A DNA stretch of 64,000 nt, taken from Molossus alvarezi (Eukaryota > Chordata > Mammalia > Chiroptera > Molossidae). This document shows positions 1 through 12,372 of the stretch, piece by piece (position 1 is the stretch's first letter; every line of letters begins with the position of its first letter). Below the pieces are notes generated by a model. It saw only the letters and a list, made by a program, of their open reading frames with translations. It was not told the DNA's origin and made no database searches. Position numbers and translations under genes: made by a program. Location: NCBI GenBank assembly GCA_037176705.1, contig CM073890.1, positions 97,082,591-97,146,590 on the forward strand, in the 5' to 3' direction.

Positions 1-1750
1 GCTTAAACTGATTTAATAACATAGTACATAATCCCAAAAGTTTATGTCCATGCACCCCCCCCCAACAAATAGGGATAAAACCTAGCTTAATGTCCAAAAC
101 AGCTCTCGGTGCTCGCTGTCACTCACCAGCACTAAACGAGCATTTGCACAGCGGTACAGAGCTAAGGGCCAGTCCCTGCTGCGTCCCAGAGGGCCAGACT
201 CCCTAGGGAAGCAATTACCGTAGGAACCAATGTAGGAGCTGGGGGACATCTCCCACCGTGTGGGGAATGGAAAGACCGAGGAAGGCTCACTCCCCAGAGG
301 AACTGGCACTGGCCCTGACCTGGGAGGACAGGTAGCTGTTGATTAAGAAAACACGAGTGGGAAGGTTTTGATGAGAAGATAGAGTGGTAAGTAACTGTGA
401 GACGTATGTACAACACTCCAGGGAGGCTGAGGAGAAGAGTCTAGATTGAAGAGGGGCCGAGGTGGCCTCGGAGACGTGGGCAGGGCAAGAGTGTGCTTCG
501 GTTGAAAATTCCGTGCAAATCCATGCTTTCCTGGGAACTTTCAGAAGAACCGAAGATACCTGTGCAACTGCATAATAGTCATGACCAGTGAGTGTTTTAA
601 ATGACTTCTGGATAATCATAAGACCTTGAAAAATGAATGTATGAAAGTTGTCATTTGCCACATATTATTTATTTACGTATACTGTCTCACCCTTCGATTT
701 TTCCTTCCCTACTTGTTTGGAAATAGAAATAAAACACAATATTTTTAGGAGGAGGAATAAAATCAAGTAGCATACATTATAAAGTTTATAGCCTCACATA
801 ATTTAGAAATTTAAATAGGTACAATATTTCACTTTCAGTACATTGGGTCCAAACCCATGAAAACAGTAGCTATAATCTTTTTGTGTTTATGGAGCTCTAT
901 TTTTTTAAAGATGGATCATTGATCATTTATGTAAAAAGTGAAGAAAGTAGATTAGTAGCAACCATAAAACAAATAGCAACAGACTTATTATAAACAAACA
1001 GAAACATATTTACTCTATGTTTTCCAAATGGGAGGCAAAGACAACCTTTCATTTTTAACTTTCACTTAGAATTATTTTTGCTAGGAAAGAATCAGAAAAC
1101 ATATTTTAACTGTTCTAACCAAGGGATGTGTTCCTAGACTGTAGATCAGACCAAAAGTTAAGAACATCACCTAATCTTATTTGGTTGATGTAAACAGTGG
1201 TGCAAACCATGGCATTTAGCAAACATTTGCCTTCCAAACTTTTGTCTCTTTATAATTATTCTCTTTGCAGTGAAATGCTTCCACTTTCTACAATGACTTA
1301 TGGTTAAAATGTTTAATTGGCTTTGGAAGTATCCACTTCTAAGTTCTAAGTTATGTTTTGCTACGTTGTAATATTTTTAATGGGGGAGAAAGGGGTCTGA
1401 TCTAATAACCTTTCCCACTCATTTGAAATTAAGGGTTTGTTTTAGAAACACCTTCTGAGGTTCGCACAGGTAGCTAATTAGCCTCCAGCACTGGACTGCA
1501 ATGAACAGGCCCAACTGCAAAATCTTTCCCTTAACAGCACTGGCTTTGATGTCGGTGAAAACCATTAGGGGGTCACGTGAAAAGGGAGCTTATTAAGCAA
1601 CGCATACACGGGTGAAACATGGCCTCTGCCCACAAAAAATTTCCAGTCAAGAGGGGACTATAAGGAAAGCAAGGTTAAACTAAAGGATTTAAAAAGCAAT
1701 ACACAAAGGAGTGGGAACACGAAACAGTGAGCCCCCCAGACAACAATCAG
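1..1750. other. Unique intronic DNA, nothing recognised
   Basis: AT-rich from 660 on; 80-600 is somewhat GC-richer with short open frames but no recognisable protein or repeat. A C11 run lies near 54. Confidence 0.6.
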
Positions 1751-1758
1751 GACCAGCT

Positions 1759-2066
1759 GAAGGCGCAGAGGAGGTGATGTTGGGGAGGTCAGCACCCTGC
1801 CTCCCAGGAAGTGTCTGGTTCTTCTTCATTTTAAGGTCAACCTCTCTAACCACTTTTTGATCCTCACTCAACTTCTCTGAAACACTGTACCCTCCCTTAT
1901 TCCTACTGTCATGAACCTTCATTCTTCCCTTCTCCAGGGACTCCTGTTCCTTCCTTTGCTGGAAGAAATATGCTTCCATTGGTGGACCAAACCTCCACTC
2001 TTCTATGACAACCTTTTCCTGCTGAATTCTCCAGCTGCCATACATGTCTTCTCTCCGTTCTATCAC
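1759..2066 (-). other. Unassigned open frame, possible retrocopy or repeat remnant
   Basis: The minus strand is open for about 100 codons with a plausible amino-acid mix (YGSWRIQQEKVVIEEWRFGP; later EKLSEDQKVVREVDLKMKKN). I do not recognise the protein. The adjacent 2100-2520 stretch looks L2-like on the opposite strand, so this may be part of an old repeat read backwards. No poly-A tail or duplication is visible. Confidence 0.3.
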
Positions 2067-2099
2067 TGAATTTTTTTACAAAGCTGTCTAAACTTGTTG

Positions 2100-2520
2100 A
2101 GTCCTCATTCCTACCTTCCAACTCACTAGTGACTCATCTTGGAATCTGGTTTGCCATGGGGAGTCTACCTCCCGTTCCCAATTCCACTCAAACTGCTTTC
2201 TCAAAGGTTACTTTGACCTGGCAGACTCGGTGTCCTTTCCTCATTTCTTGTCCTGCACCAGACACTACTTCTTCATTTCTGTGTTGTCTTTCTTGATAAT
2301 TCACCCTCTTGCTTTCCTACTATTTATTAATCCTCATGTTCTCTGTCACTTTCTTTTTTCTCCATTTTGACTGCTCATTACTAAGATTTGTCTTTCTATC
2401 CCTTCTTCTGACTCTCCGTTCCCTCTGACTATAACCCAGCACTGTGCCGTAACAGCCCTACCAATTCTATGTAAATGATTTTCAGATGTGTTTTCTTTCC
2501 GTTCAACCATCCCGCCCAAA
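2100..2520 (+). repeat. L2-like LINE fragment
   Basis: The CT-rich strand with AAACTGCTTTCTCAAAGGTTACTTTGACCT, and later a run resembling the reverse-transcriptase part of L2, suggests an old LINE2 coding fragment. Many substitutions; assignment by recall only. Confidence 0.45.
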
Positions 2521-2559
2521 GCGGCTATCTGCTCCCTGCTTAGTCTCCCTAAAGAGTAA

Positions 2560-5390
2560 AAAGACATCAATATTATGTATTTTATCAATATTATGAATTG
2601 TATATTTATTCAGACATTTAATATAGTATCAATATAAAAAAGAGAACACACCTATATTTTGTTGACAATACCCCAGCCCTAATCATCCGAACTATAAACC
2701 TCAAGGTCATTTTCAGCCAACGTCCCTAGATACCTGTTAAAACATGAGTGATCAAACAGTAGCATAATACAAAACTTTTATGTGCCCACTTTGTAAGTAC
2801 TATTTCTTAAAAGCATCACACCAGTTTTCCTGAAATATGTTGGAGTGGGCTATGCGATTTTCACTGTTCAAAATGGACTACTATGAGAAATGAGAACACA
2901 ATAATTTCCTATTATTAGGATGACTAAAAGATTAGTCAGAAATGACATTCAGCTTTTCTAGTTCAGTAATTTCCTCTAGGCTTTGCAGAAATAGTGAAAA
3001 ATGTCTCTAGTACAGTTCAGATAAAATCAAAGGCTAGTGTTTTGATAAGATGTTTATTCAGAAGTCCAAGTTCCCATTCTTTTTCTTTTTTAACATGCCA
3101 TGGATATAACGTTACATTCAGCTAGTCATTTACAAAATAATATCAAATACGTTTCCAGTTGTTCTATTCACTGAATAAAGTAACTGATGGTTGCATTTTT
3201 CGTAAATATTGTTTATGCACTTTTCAAACTATGAAATAAGACACTGGAGGTAACGCAAGTCAGAAACTAGCTCTATAAATTGGTACCAAGATAAATAAAT
3301 GCAACAGCTAGAAATAATTATATAGTAACCCCTGAAGAACTGTTATTGGAGTATTTTCAAATGTCTACAGAGTGTGTTTATACAAGTACTCTGTTTAGCA
3401 CCAGGGATACATTCCTGGGGAACGAGCCCCATGAGAGGCCCAGAGAGCTGCTACTTATGCTAATGTGAGTTTCCTTCTGTCAGCAAAGACTCTTCCCTTC
3501 ACTGCTGTTTCCCACCCCAGTTTATTTCTCTTTCTGTTCCCTGGCTTTAGTAAGGCTTATTCTGCTCTCCACGGTGTTCTAAGCCTCCCAAGCCTTAAGT
3601 TCATACTGATATTTAACCTGTTTGCTCAACCGTTTCCTCCAGCAGTTTAAACCCTGCCATGACAGTGTCCAGCCCAGCGCTTTTGTTCATCAGCAAAGAT
3701 TTCCGATATATTTTTGGGGTGCTGTTGCTGCTGGCTAAATGTTTCGAAATGGGGAGCATGGTATTCCTTGACTACCAATCACCATCAAACCCAATGAAGA
3801 TAGGGACAGAAAACACAATTCTTCTAAACCACGGTGATTTTCTTAATCCATTTCTATTTATTTTATTTAGGATGTAATTACATGGACCAATGTTTATTTT
3901 TACACTAATATTAACTGCCCTTTTGCTTATAATTTGTGTATTCGCATCTACTGAGTCCCAAAAGCTCTGCAACTATAGGGTAATTCAACCTACATAATCA
4001 ATACTTTATAACCTACAAAGTTCCCATCCTACTGTAACTGGCTGTTACCTCAAGAGAAAATGAGGAATGTCACCCAGTTTATGTCGATGAATGTTTGTAG
4101 TACTTTAAAACAAGTACTGTTCCCTAAAAATAATAAACAGGAAGTATACTGTGTTACCACTAAGTTTACCCATTCATTCATCTACTCACTCATTGATTTT
4201 CACCACAGCATATTCATTTACTCAACAAACACACACTGATTTATCCAGCTATTGAGGAAATAATATATTTTGTTGACCCAGTAAATTCTATATCCTCTAG
4301 TGTTTGTCCAACTCTTTTGGGCAGCAGAAATCAGTCTCAAAACTGGAATAAAATGTAAAGATGGTCTTGACGTTCGCAGTTGATGGCTCATCTTGAAGGA
4401 AAAGAAGAGTTTGGACTCTTTTCCTCCCACCTAACTATTCTTCTAAATGATTAAAATTTATACTATCAATTATAAAAACGGTAATTATGCTTTCAATTTT
4501 AGTGCTCATGAGAGCAACATACAATTGTGCATTAGTGGGCAGGATTCAGGAAAAACTTACTTTTCACAGTGTACTTTTAAACGTGCATGTATGATGCTTT
4601 CCAGATAAATGGATTACGTCACAAGCAAGAGGAGGGAGAATGCCCAGAAGGGGCTGTGCTGTGTGTTATCCCTGCGAGATTTCAGTCCGTCCAGTGAGAA
4701 AAACCGGTGGCTGTGCTCCCAAGGACACATGATACACAGGAAGTAACATGTCATTAAATGGGGACCTGCCACAGGAAACTAAAATCCAGAGTCAAAGTAC
4801 AGTGCTGTGTCCACAGTCTCCTTGCATGGTGTTTAGTCTTCTTTGTCGTATAGATTCTGACTTATATCAAAAATGCAGAGAACATTATGAGCCCTGAGTT
4901 GCAAGTAGAAAACAGCCTCTTTGAAGACTTAAGCATAAAATCTGAAGACTCAACCATGAAATCTGAAGACAAACATAAATGAAAATGTCTTTGAAATGGA
5001 AAATCATGACAAAAATAATTAAGGGGTCATTTTAATTCAATTGAGGTTCTATTATTTTAAAAAAATAACAAATGAATTAGGTTTTTTTTTAATAGCTAAC
5101 TTTATTTTTTAACCTGTTATTTTTCAACCCAGTAGAGATACTGAAAAATAATGTGGGTTCTATAATGAACCTAAAATCAAACTCTGCTCTGCACCGAGAT
5201 GTCTTTGTCAAAGAGGTCCGTTTTCATGCGGATCTTACTCCATACAGTACGGTTAGGTGCCCCTTTGCTACATGAGAATTTATTCAGTGTTTGTTCACAA
5301 ATATGTCAACACAGTTCCCAAACTGAAATTACGTAAAAGGAAGTATAAACTCAATCCCTCAATGCTGGACTTCGAAAATATAATCTAGGT
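2560..5390. other. Unique intronic DNA, nothing recognised
   Basis: AT-rich. A two-copy direct repeat of about 17 nt (AAATCTGAAGAC core) is present at 4937-4972. A weak L2-like stretch may exist at 3370-3450, too diverged to call. Confidence 0.55.
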
Positions 5391-5396
5391 TATGAT

Positions 5397-5580
5397 TTTG
5401 TCTGGGAAACCGGTGTGGGGTCGAGGGCAGATGGCAGGACAACCACTGACATTTCAACCCAGGGCCGGGAGCCCCGAGGCAGCTCCTGACACCTCCGCTG
5501 TTTCTGTATCTTTCACTGCGGGACTCTGCGCCTTCCTCTCGGGCGAGCATCACACTGTTGTAGCCGCGCTGGCGGCTTTC
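5397..5580. other. CpG-rich, GC-rich patch in AT-rich intron
   Basis: I count 12 CpG dinucleotides here, including GCCGCGCTGGCGG near 5563. Surrounding kilobases have almost none. Open frames exist on both strands, but no protein is recognised and no SINE is recognised. It could be an unnamed repeat remnant, an orphan intronic CpG patch or an internal regulatory element. Confidence 0.5.
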
Positions 5581-6019
5581 AAGGGTCCAGGCAAACTTCT
5601 GAAACATCACTCCCTGCAGAACCAGGTTTTCCTAACTTCAAAACAGTACTCCCAGGTCTAAAACAAAACTGGCACCGGAATCATCCCAGGGCAATGTGGG
5701 AATCCTGATTACCCTCAGTCCCAAGGTCCCTGGGCTTCTTCCATCAAATCACTGGCCTCAGTCCCTGAGACAGAAGTCTTCTAGCAAAAGGGTGGGACAG
5801 TAGGGAGAAGATCATGAAGAAAGAAAGGAAAGCAATGGAAGTTTTTTAAAATAATGGATCTAGCCTATGCATGTGACAGAAATGAACATTGTTTAAAAAT
5901 AACGAAACGCTAGTTTAGATACTGGTAGAAAGGTCTGACTCCACGTCCCTGAGACGGAGACGGTTGAGCCTGATGCCCTAAGTTTTCAAAGGGCTACTGC
6001 AAGGACCCCGCCTGAGATC

Positions 6020-6200
6020 AGGACTTCGGAGCCCTCGGTTCGAAGCTGAGCCCCTTCCCCTCAGTCACCCACAAGCTGTTGTGAGTGGTGGTCGCCACCC
6101 TACTGCACAGGGCTGGCGTCTGGCTTCTTGGCGAAGGAAACTCGCTCACTGACTCTCGGTTTTACCTTTTCTGTGACTGTCAGTTCCCATCAGCCCCACC
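6020..6200 (+). repeat. MIR-like fragment
   Basis: GGACTTCGGAGCCCTCGGTTCGAAG, then a CACCCACAAGCTGTTGTGA stretch, resembles the MIR head and core in forward orientation. Heavily diverged. Confidence 0.5.
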
Positions 6201-6274
6201 TCCTCAGACAGGGGGCTAAATAACACTGCTGTCAGAAACCAGGCACAAACCAAAAGGAAGAGAGGAAATAAATC

Positions 6275-6780
6275 ATAACAGCTTATTGAACACCGAGTGC
6301 GTGGCAGGCACTGCTCTGCATGGTGTAAGCTTATTCATTTAATCCACAAAATAATCCCATAGTTCTTTTATCATCTCCATTATAAAGATTAGACAGCTGC
6401 CCTGGCCAGTTTGGCTCAGGGTTAGAGCCATGGCCTGCACACCAAAGAGTAGGGGGTCCGATTCTGGTCAAGGGCATGTACCTGGGTTGTGATTCAATCC
6501 CCGGCCCTGGTTGGGGTCGTGAGGGAGGCAACCAGTCGATGCGTCTCTCTCACATGGATGTTTCTCTCTCTCACTCCCTCCCTCCAACTCTATCTGAAAA
6601 TCAATGGAAAAATATCCTCAGGTGAGGATTAAAAAAAAAAAGACTAGACAACTGAAGCTAAGAGGTCTGATAACTTATCCAAGGAAACACAAATAGTATG
6701 TATGTGGAGCTGGGGTTGGAGCCCATGTTTTTGGCCCAGAGACAATGTTCCTAATTAGAACACTATGACACATTTGCAAC
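6275..6780 (-). repeat. MIR, split by a Ves insertion
   Basis: The left part has the MIR pattern GCTTATTGAACACCGAGTG, GGCAGGCACTGCTCTGCATGG and TTCATTTAATCC; after the Ves the rest resumes with an AACTGAAGCTAAGAGG and GGAGCTGGGGTTGGAGCCCA stretch. This is MIR in reverse orientation, interrupted at 6399-6640. Confidence 0.85.
6399..6640 (+). mobile_element. Ves SINE (AATCAATGG class)
   Basis: Starts GCCCTGGCCAGTTTGGCTCAG, includes GGGCATGTACCTGGGTTG and CCCCGGCCCTGGTTGGGG, a CT-rich section, and ends AATATCCTCAGGTGAGGATT plus poly-A. Target duplications AGATTAGACAGCT (6386-6398) and AGACTAGACAACT (6641-6653) match at 11 of 13 sites. It sits inside a MIR, so it is younger than that repeat. Confidence 0.95.
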
Positions 6781-6789
6781 TCCACTTAG

Positions 6790-8750
6790 AAATGGTGTGA
6801 GTTATGTAGTTTCTACAAATTATGCCCAATGTATTACAAACACACACACATACATTGTGGTTTAACGGTACAGCCACCCATCTAAATATAGTATTCTTGA
6901 ATATTTGTTTGGCTTGTTCCATGTGGCAAATTTCATTTTTTTAATTGCAAGATTCTCTCTAAAAATTCATACATTGAGATACCACTCATATTATTTATAA
7001 CTTTTTTTTCCTCTCTTAGCATCGGCAGTTTTATTTCCGATGACAAAATTATCCTCAGGGAGAGATCCCACTGATTTTATTGGTAGCACTGCCTCTGATG
7101 TTTTTGAAAGGGTAAAACAGAATAGATTTTTAAGCTCCAAGTACATGGCCAGGGCAAGGGCTGGGAGGAGAAAAACCAATACCCAGATATCCAAGTTATT
7201 TCATGTGCAAAGGGTTTTATGATGCGTTTACCTTTTGAAAGTTAATACATACTGTTCCCATAATGTCTCAAACTTAGTACCTAATTAAAACTCACATGAT
7301 GGGTTGCCAAAATAAACTAAAAGCAGGCATTAGGAAATTAAAAAACAGAAGAAAAAAGCACAGCCAGGGTGTTTCCACCCACAAGCACAAATAGTATGCT
7401 AGATCCACACCATAGTTCAGGGACGCAGAGCCATAAAAGTAAGTAAGAGACAGAGAGTTAGTATCTTGCTATTCCTGTCCCGTGTGTGTGTGCGCGCGCA
7501 TGTATATTTCCCTCTGTATACAGACTGCGTGGGAAGAGAGGAAGAGTTTACAGGCACATTTGAAAATAAAAGCATGGAAGAGCCCTACCTTTCTATAAAA
7601 TAAGGTGCTTGTGTTAGTGACAATTTTTCCACTTTTGGACTCAATTTTTTGTTTACCTTCACATCGATGTGTGTTTTTCAAAGGCAAATTTAAAAAATGT
7701 GTAATAACTTAGCACTTGATTTATGAGTTTGATCTTGAGATACTCTGGAAAGTTCCACACTGTCCTAATATTATAGAAGCTCTGCCGCAACATAGGGTCT
7801 TTTTCAGATTAAGGAGACACAAATGTTTGTGTAACCATCAGGTTTGATTTTACCTCTCAGCTGAAGTTTTCTAAACGACCGTCTCTCAGGTGGCAACACA
7901 CAGTAACTGTGGCCTGAGTGTGAGGAGCTGATGTGTCTGGTCTGAATACACCATGCCAAGTACTCAGAATGCCTGATTAGAGTATCCCGAAACACCTTTA
8001 GAGCAACTCGAGTATCAATGTAGTTAGGTTTAAAACTAAGCATAGTTCATTTTCTTTGTTCTTTTTAGCATGGTTCATGTTTTTAATATAGACTTTGATT
8101 AAAAGATACTTTCATCTTGTCTTCTGGGGGACTATAATCAAAAGAGTAAAATTTACAATGAAAAAACTCAACGTTCTACCAACCATCCCCCACAGATACT
8201 CCAGTTTCGAGAATTATACTCTGACTTCCCACATCAACCACATAAGCTCTTCATTTTATGTTCACATATTACAAATTATAATTTTAAAATATTACGTATT
8301 TAAAACCATATTTTGATCACTTCTTTATAGACAAGTATATATGTCAATGGCATATTTACAGATACATTTTCTCAGGTCTCTGGCACCAAAATCGAGTTTT
8401 TAATGCCTGCATACCATTTGTAACTGTATAAAAAAGCAAATGTAAATGGACTCCAATAGCCTTTGATTCTTGAAATATGTTCTCTGCTTGAAAGTTTTAT
8501 AGACAACTTGAAATACTTTATCCCTACATTCATTAATTAGGCTACACTGACTGTTTCAATTCTTCCAGTCCCAAAACCAGTCATTACAAGTTTTTTGCAC
8601 ATTCAGGTCCCTGGCTCACCCCGGGATGAACCTTAACCCTTCCTGTGACCCTGTGGGAGCCCTGGGCATCCTGTTCTTCCTGCAAGGCTGCCAGTCCCTT
8701 TGGGGGCCATGATATCCCTAAATGAGTGCTTCTGTCCCATCTCTGGAACT
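6790..8750. other. Unique intronic DNA, nothing recognised
   Basis: AT-rich sequence with a short TG/CG alternating patch near 7483-7503. No gene or clear repeat. Confidence 0.55.
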
Positions 8751-8759
8751 TATATTCTT

Positions 8760-8880
8760 GTATTTAATCATCCAACATGCACTGCCTGCTATTTCCCAGA
8801 CTTTGCAAATAAATAAACATCCCTGACGTCAAGGGGTTGACACTCTAGTAAGGAGGCCAGACAGTGAAGCGGCAAGAATT
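8760..8880 (-). repeat. L2 3' end fragment
   Basis: AATAAACATCCCTGACGTCAAGGGGTTGACACTCTAGTAAGG is the inverse of the L2 3' end (GACTGTAAGCTCCTTGAGGGC type). Confidence 0.7.
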
Positions 8881-9344
8881 CAAGAAGCCCCTGCTCTGAC
8901 TAGCATTCCAGTCTAACCCCTGAACTCAACGCAGTCCTGGCTCGCTCTCTCTCCAGGACGTGAGCACCAGCTGCTGGAAGGGTCTGCCTTAAAAGAGCTT
9001 AACCACCGTCTGGTGACAGCAATGTCAGTCATTGACATCAGCCCAGATCGAGATAAGCTGACCCACCTTCCCGATGGCATGAGCCCCCCACATTTCGGTC
9101 AACTCTGGTCTTTCCTGTCCCGCCTTCTCCGCTGACCTGCCACCGAGCTGAAGTGGCTTTAACGGGAAAGCATACACAGCCTTGGAGAACGGAAGATCCT
9201 GAAATCACCAAGATTCTATCGATCTCTACAACTCGATGGGTTTCTGATTTCCAGGAGCTATGCATTTTATTTGAGAGCATACCGCATTTTTAAAGGAATA
9301 TACACATCTTTATTAATATTAATAAGTCATTTCTTGGAGGAGCT

Positions 9345-9540
9345 ATTTAATGTATATCATTTACTACCTGCAATAATCCAATATAATTGGTACCATTATT
9401 AAGTGCATACATAGAGAAAGAGCCCTAGAGGGGTTACATAACTTGCCTATTATCACACAGTTTATACGTGATGGGGCTGAACTTCCCATCCTTGGAAGCC
9501 TCACGTCCAGAGTTTTCCCTGCACCACTAAAGCAAGATGC
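9345..9540 (-). repeat. MIR fragment
   Basis: Reverse MIR core: GGTACCATTATTAAG, AGAGGGGTTACATAACTTGCC, and CACACAGTTTATACGTGATGGGGCTGAAC. Confidence 0.8.
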
Positions 9541-9699
9541 AGTCTCGTCAGCATACACGACATCATGCTTTATTCTCCATCAAGGGTCTGGCTGGGGAAG
9601 AGAGGCAGGGTCAGAGGTCAGAGACAGCAGCTTTGGCTCTGTGGGTCCGTTGCTGCTGCTGCTGGGGAGGGTGTATGTGGATACATGTTCTTATTCCAC

Positions 9700-9784
9700 T
9701 CGAGTCTTCCAGTCACACAGACTTGGGTCTGATTTCTGACTCGATCACTTTCCAGTTGTATGACCTTGCGAAAATTACATAAGA
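9700..9784 (+). repeat. MIR fragment, forward
   Basis: Forward MIR core around CGATCACTTTCCAGTTGTATGACCTTGCG. It abuts an inverse MIR on its right side, giving a head-to-head arrangement. Confidence 0.65.
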
Positions 9785-10010
9785 ACATCAACAATGTACT
9801 GGCTGTTTTCTCTATGCTAGCCACTGTGCTAAGTCGTGCTAAATTAAATCTTCATAAAAACCCAGACAAGTGATATTATTCCTATTCTAGAGGGTGTAGG
9901 ACGATGACGGAGAGAGGATACTCAGTAATAACCTTTCCAAGGTCACACAGCCAGTGAGCTGGGAAGAGGTTCAAGCAGCTGCACCTCATTGGCCCTCTGC
10001 CATAACAGGT
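9785..10010 (-). repeat. MIR, reverse
   Basis: CTAGCCACTGTGCTAAG, AACCTTTCCAAGGTCACACAGCCAGTGAGCTGGGAAG and a final CTCTGCC segment follow the inverse MIR consensus over most of its length. Confidence 0.85.
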
Positions 10011-10074
10011 TTAGGGCTGAATTTGGGAACTAGTGCCCACTGCCAGTGGCTACCAGTGATAAGGACCCCTCAGG

Positions 10075-10240
10075 ACGAACACTGGAGCCACACATTCTGA
10101 GTTCGAATTCTTGTGCCCAGCTGTAATATCTTGGGCAGACTATTTAACTTCTCTTGGCCTTGCTTCTTCGTTTGGTAAGCATAAAATTGTAACACTACAT
10201 AGCTCAGGGTGTTTTTGTGAAGAATGAGATAAAAATTATA
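10075..10240 (+). repeat. MIR, forward
   Basis: TGGAGCCACACATTCTGAGTTCGAATTC, then TAATATCTTGGGCAGACTATTTAACTTC and AGGGTGTTTTTGTGAAGAATGAGAT, match forward MIR. Third MIR in 900 bp. Confidence 0.82.
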
Positions 10241-10249
10241 ATGGGAATG

Positions 10250-12092
10250 GAGGTAGCAGGTAATCGATACATTATAATTAACTACAGAGATACTTTAATT
10301 TTGAGTAATTCTGATTCAGCAGGCTTTTACTTCCATATAACAAAATGAATAATAAAGAGGAACGTTTTTATTTTTGACATGTAAAACTCCTCTGAAGTAT
10401 CAGAAATGTCAGGGTCTGGGCTCCTCCCTCGACTTGTCCACGCTTTTAGCTGTTCGGTCCGATTTTTTTCCTGCATGGACATGTCTAACAAGGCTGGTAA
10501 CTCTGGTGTATTTGTTGCAACAAAGGAAATACATCACGAAAGCCTTACATTTGACATTTATCAATATCTGTTGTAAGTACTCGGCTCACAGCCCACCAGC
10601 CGAGACCGCTCTCGCTCTCTCTAAGGAACAAAGGAGAAACGGGAGCTCAGAGGCCTGAGCCCTATGAGTTGAGTGATGGCAGGAACGCTCAGGGATCGTA
10701 ACGATTCAGGTTAAGACCTTATTTTGAGAACCAGCATAAGATTTGTAAGATTTTCCATGAAAAAGAGCTTCATATTTTTTTCTGAAATAAATGTCATAAA
10801 TTCCAGTACCAAAAGTATTCCAAAGTAATTTTTTTTTCCAAATTAAACTTCCTAAAAAGAGAACACATTCCTGGTTTTGCACACAGTGTTTTCTCAGGTC
10901 CGTCTTGGGTCATGAGTCCACCCTGGACACCATGCAAGGGAACTGGCTTAGAATTATCTCTCTCAAGGAATCACAGTGAAGGAGTCTGAGCACGGTCCTA
11001 TTTAATGATGGTAAGTACTTGGTAAAGTCAGCAAAAACTTGAGTTTTAAGAATATTTCTAAGTCAGGGACCAGAAAGCACTTAATCAATAAATATGTCAA
11101 ATAATTTCATGCAAATAATCTACTTTCCACTTTTAGGCTATCACAAATAAGCAGACTTATCTTTAAAGATGCAAGCTAAGGAAGTTTTCAAGTTTGGAAT
11201 CAGTGGAAGTCAATTAAAAATGTTTGCTGAGAAACAGAAAATAAACTGCCTATATTTGCACATGGGTCTAATTTTTCATTTCTAAGAATTTAATAGTTCA
11301 CATAATCGCCCAATTTACAGGATCATAAACTGAAATAGATGGCACGCCAGAAGTTCTATACTCCCTTCAAACAAAAATATTTTAATGGTTCTGCCGCACA
11401 TACTTTGCAAAATCTGACTACAATAAAAGCGACACTAAAAGAGACAGAAATAAAGAGGAAATTCTAAAGGCCTCAATCAGGCTACAATGCACAACAAGCC
11501 CGAGTTCATCAGCCATGCTTAGGCACACCTGAAACAGAAGAAAACCTCTTAAATTCTGGGATCCACTCGCTGCTCTGCAGACACTGGTCAAGGGGCCCCT
11601 CAAATGTACTGCAGCTTCAATAACCAGCATCACACAGAGGCCAGGGCACTGGAATCGAATTAAGTGACTTGGATTCTGGCCTTGGCCCTGGGCTTCAGAA
11701 ATTGTGGATTACCGGTCCCCCATATCTAAGATCTTTATGGCAGCACTATTTTTTGAAATTATATATCTTTTCTGCATTCCCCAATAAGTAATCACTAAAC
11801 TCTAAATATTACTCTATTGTGTCCTGCTTTTGAGTTACCCTACTGATATAATATGAAATACAATAAATATCACTAACTCACTATGTTCCATTAAAAAATA
11901 TTCTGAAGTTAATTTTATAAATATCCATAAGTTTAATCTATCATTTTATCTTAATGTTTAAATAAATCATTTAAAATTATATGTGTGTGTGTGTGTGTGT
12001 ATGTAAGAATTCTAGATGTGTAAAAATAGGAAAATGCACTATATATGTCAACTTAGAATAACACAAACTACTACCTTAACACTGTACCATAC
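10250..12092. other. Unique intronic DNA, nothing recognised
   Basis: AT-rich, only the TG microsatellite at 11982 stands out. Confidence 0.55.
11982..12000 (+). repeat. (TG)n microsatellite
   Basis: About nine TG units after ATTATA, flanked by ATGTAAG. Confidence 0.9.
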
Positions 12093-12106
12093 AAAACTGC
12101 AAATTT

Positions 12107-12358
12107 GCCCTGGCTGGTTTGGCTCAGAGTGTCGGCCTGTGGACCAGCGAGTCCCGGGTTCGGTTCCCGCTAAGGACACGTACCTCACTTGCGGTTTGTC
12201 CCCGGCCCCGGTTCGGGTCGTGTGGGTGGCAACCAGTTGATGTGTCTCTTTCACATCGACGTTTCTCTCTCTCTCTTCTTCCCTCTCTCCCTCCTGCTCT
12301 ATCTGAAGATAAATGCAAAAAATGTCCTCGGGTGAGGATAGAAAACAAAACAAAACAA
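12107..12358 (+). mobile_element. Ves SINE (TGTCCTCGGG class)
   Basis: Starts GCCCTGGCTGGTTTGGCTCAG, has a B-box-like GGTTCGGTTCCCGC and TTTGTCCCCGGCCCCGG, and ends TGTCCTCGGGTGAGGAT with an (ACAAA)n tail. Exact 14-bp target duplication AAAACTGCAAATTT at 12093-12106 and 12359-12372. A few bases are missing from the A-box region (GGCTCAGAGTGTCGG). Confidence 0.96.
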
Positions 12359-12372
12359 AAAACTGCAAATTT

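Noticed and set aside
6010..6060. CGGTTCGAAGC as the B box of a tRNA gene
   Set aside because: No matching A box or cloverleaf; better explained as a diverged MIR head.
9652..9663. (GCT)4 repeat considered as MBNL ligand
   Set aside because: It is on the plus strand; the MBNL1 transcript has CAG here, which is not the MBNL motif. Only four units.
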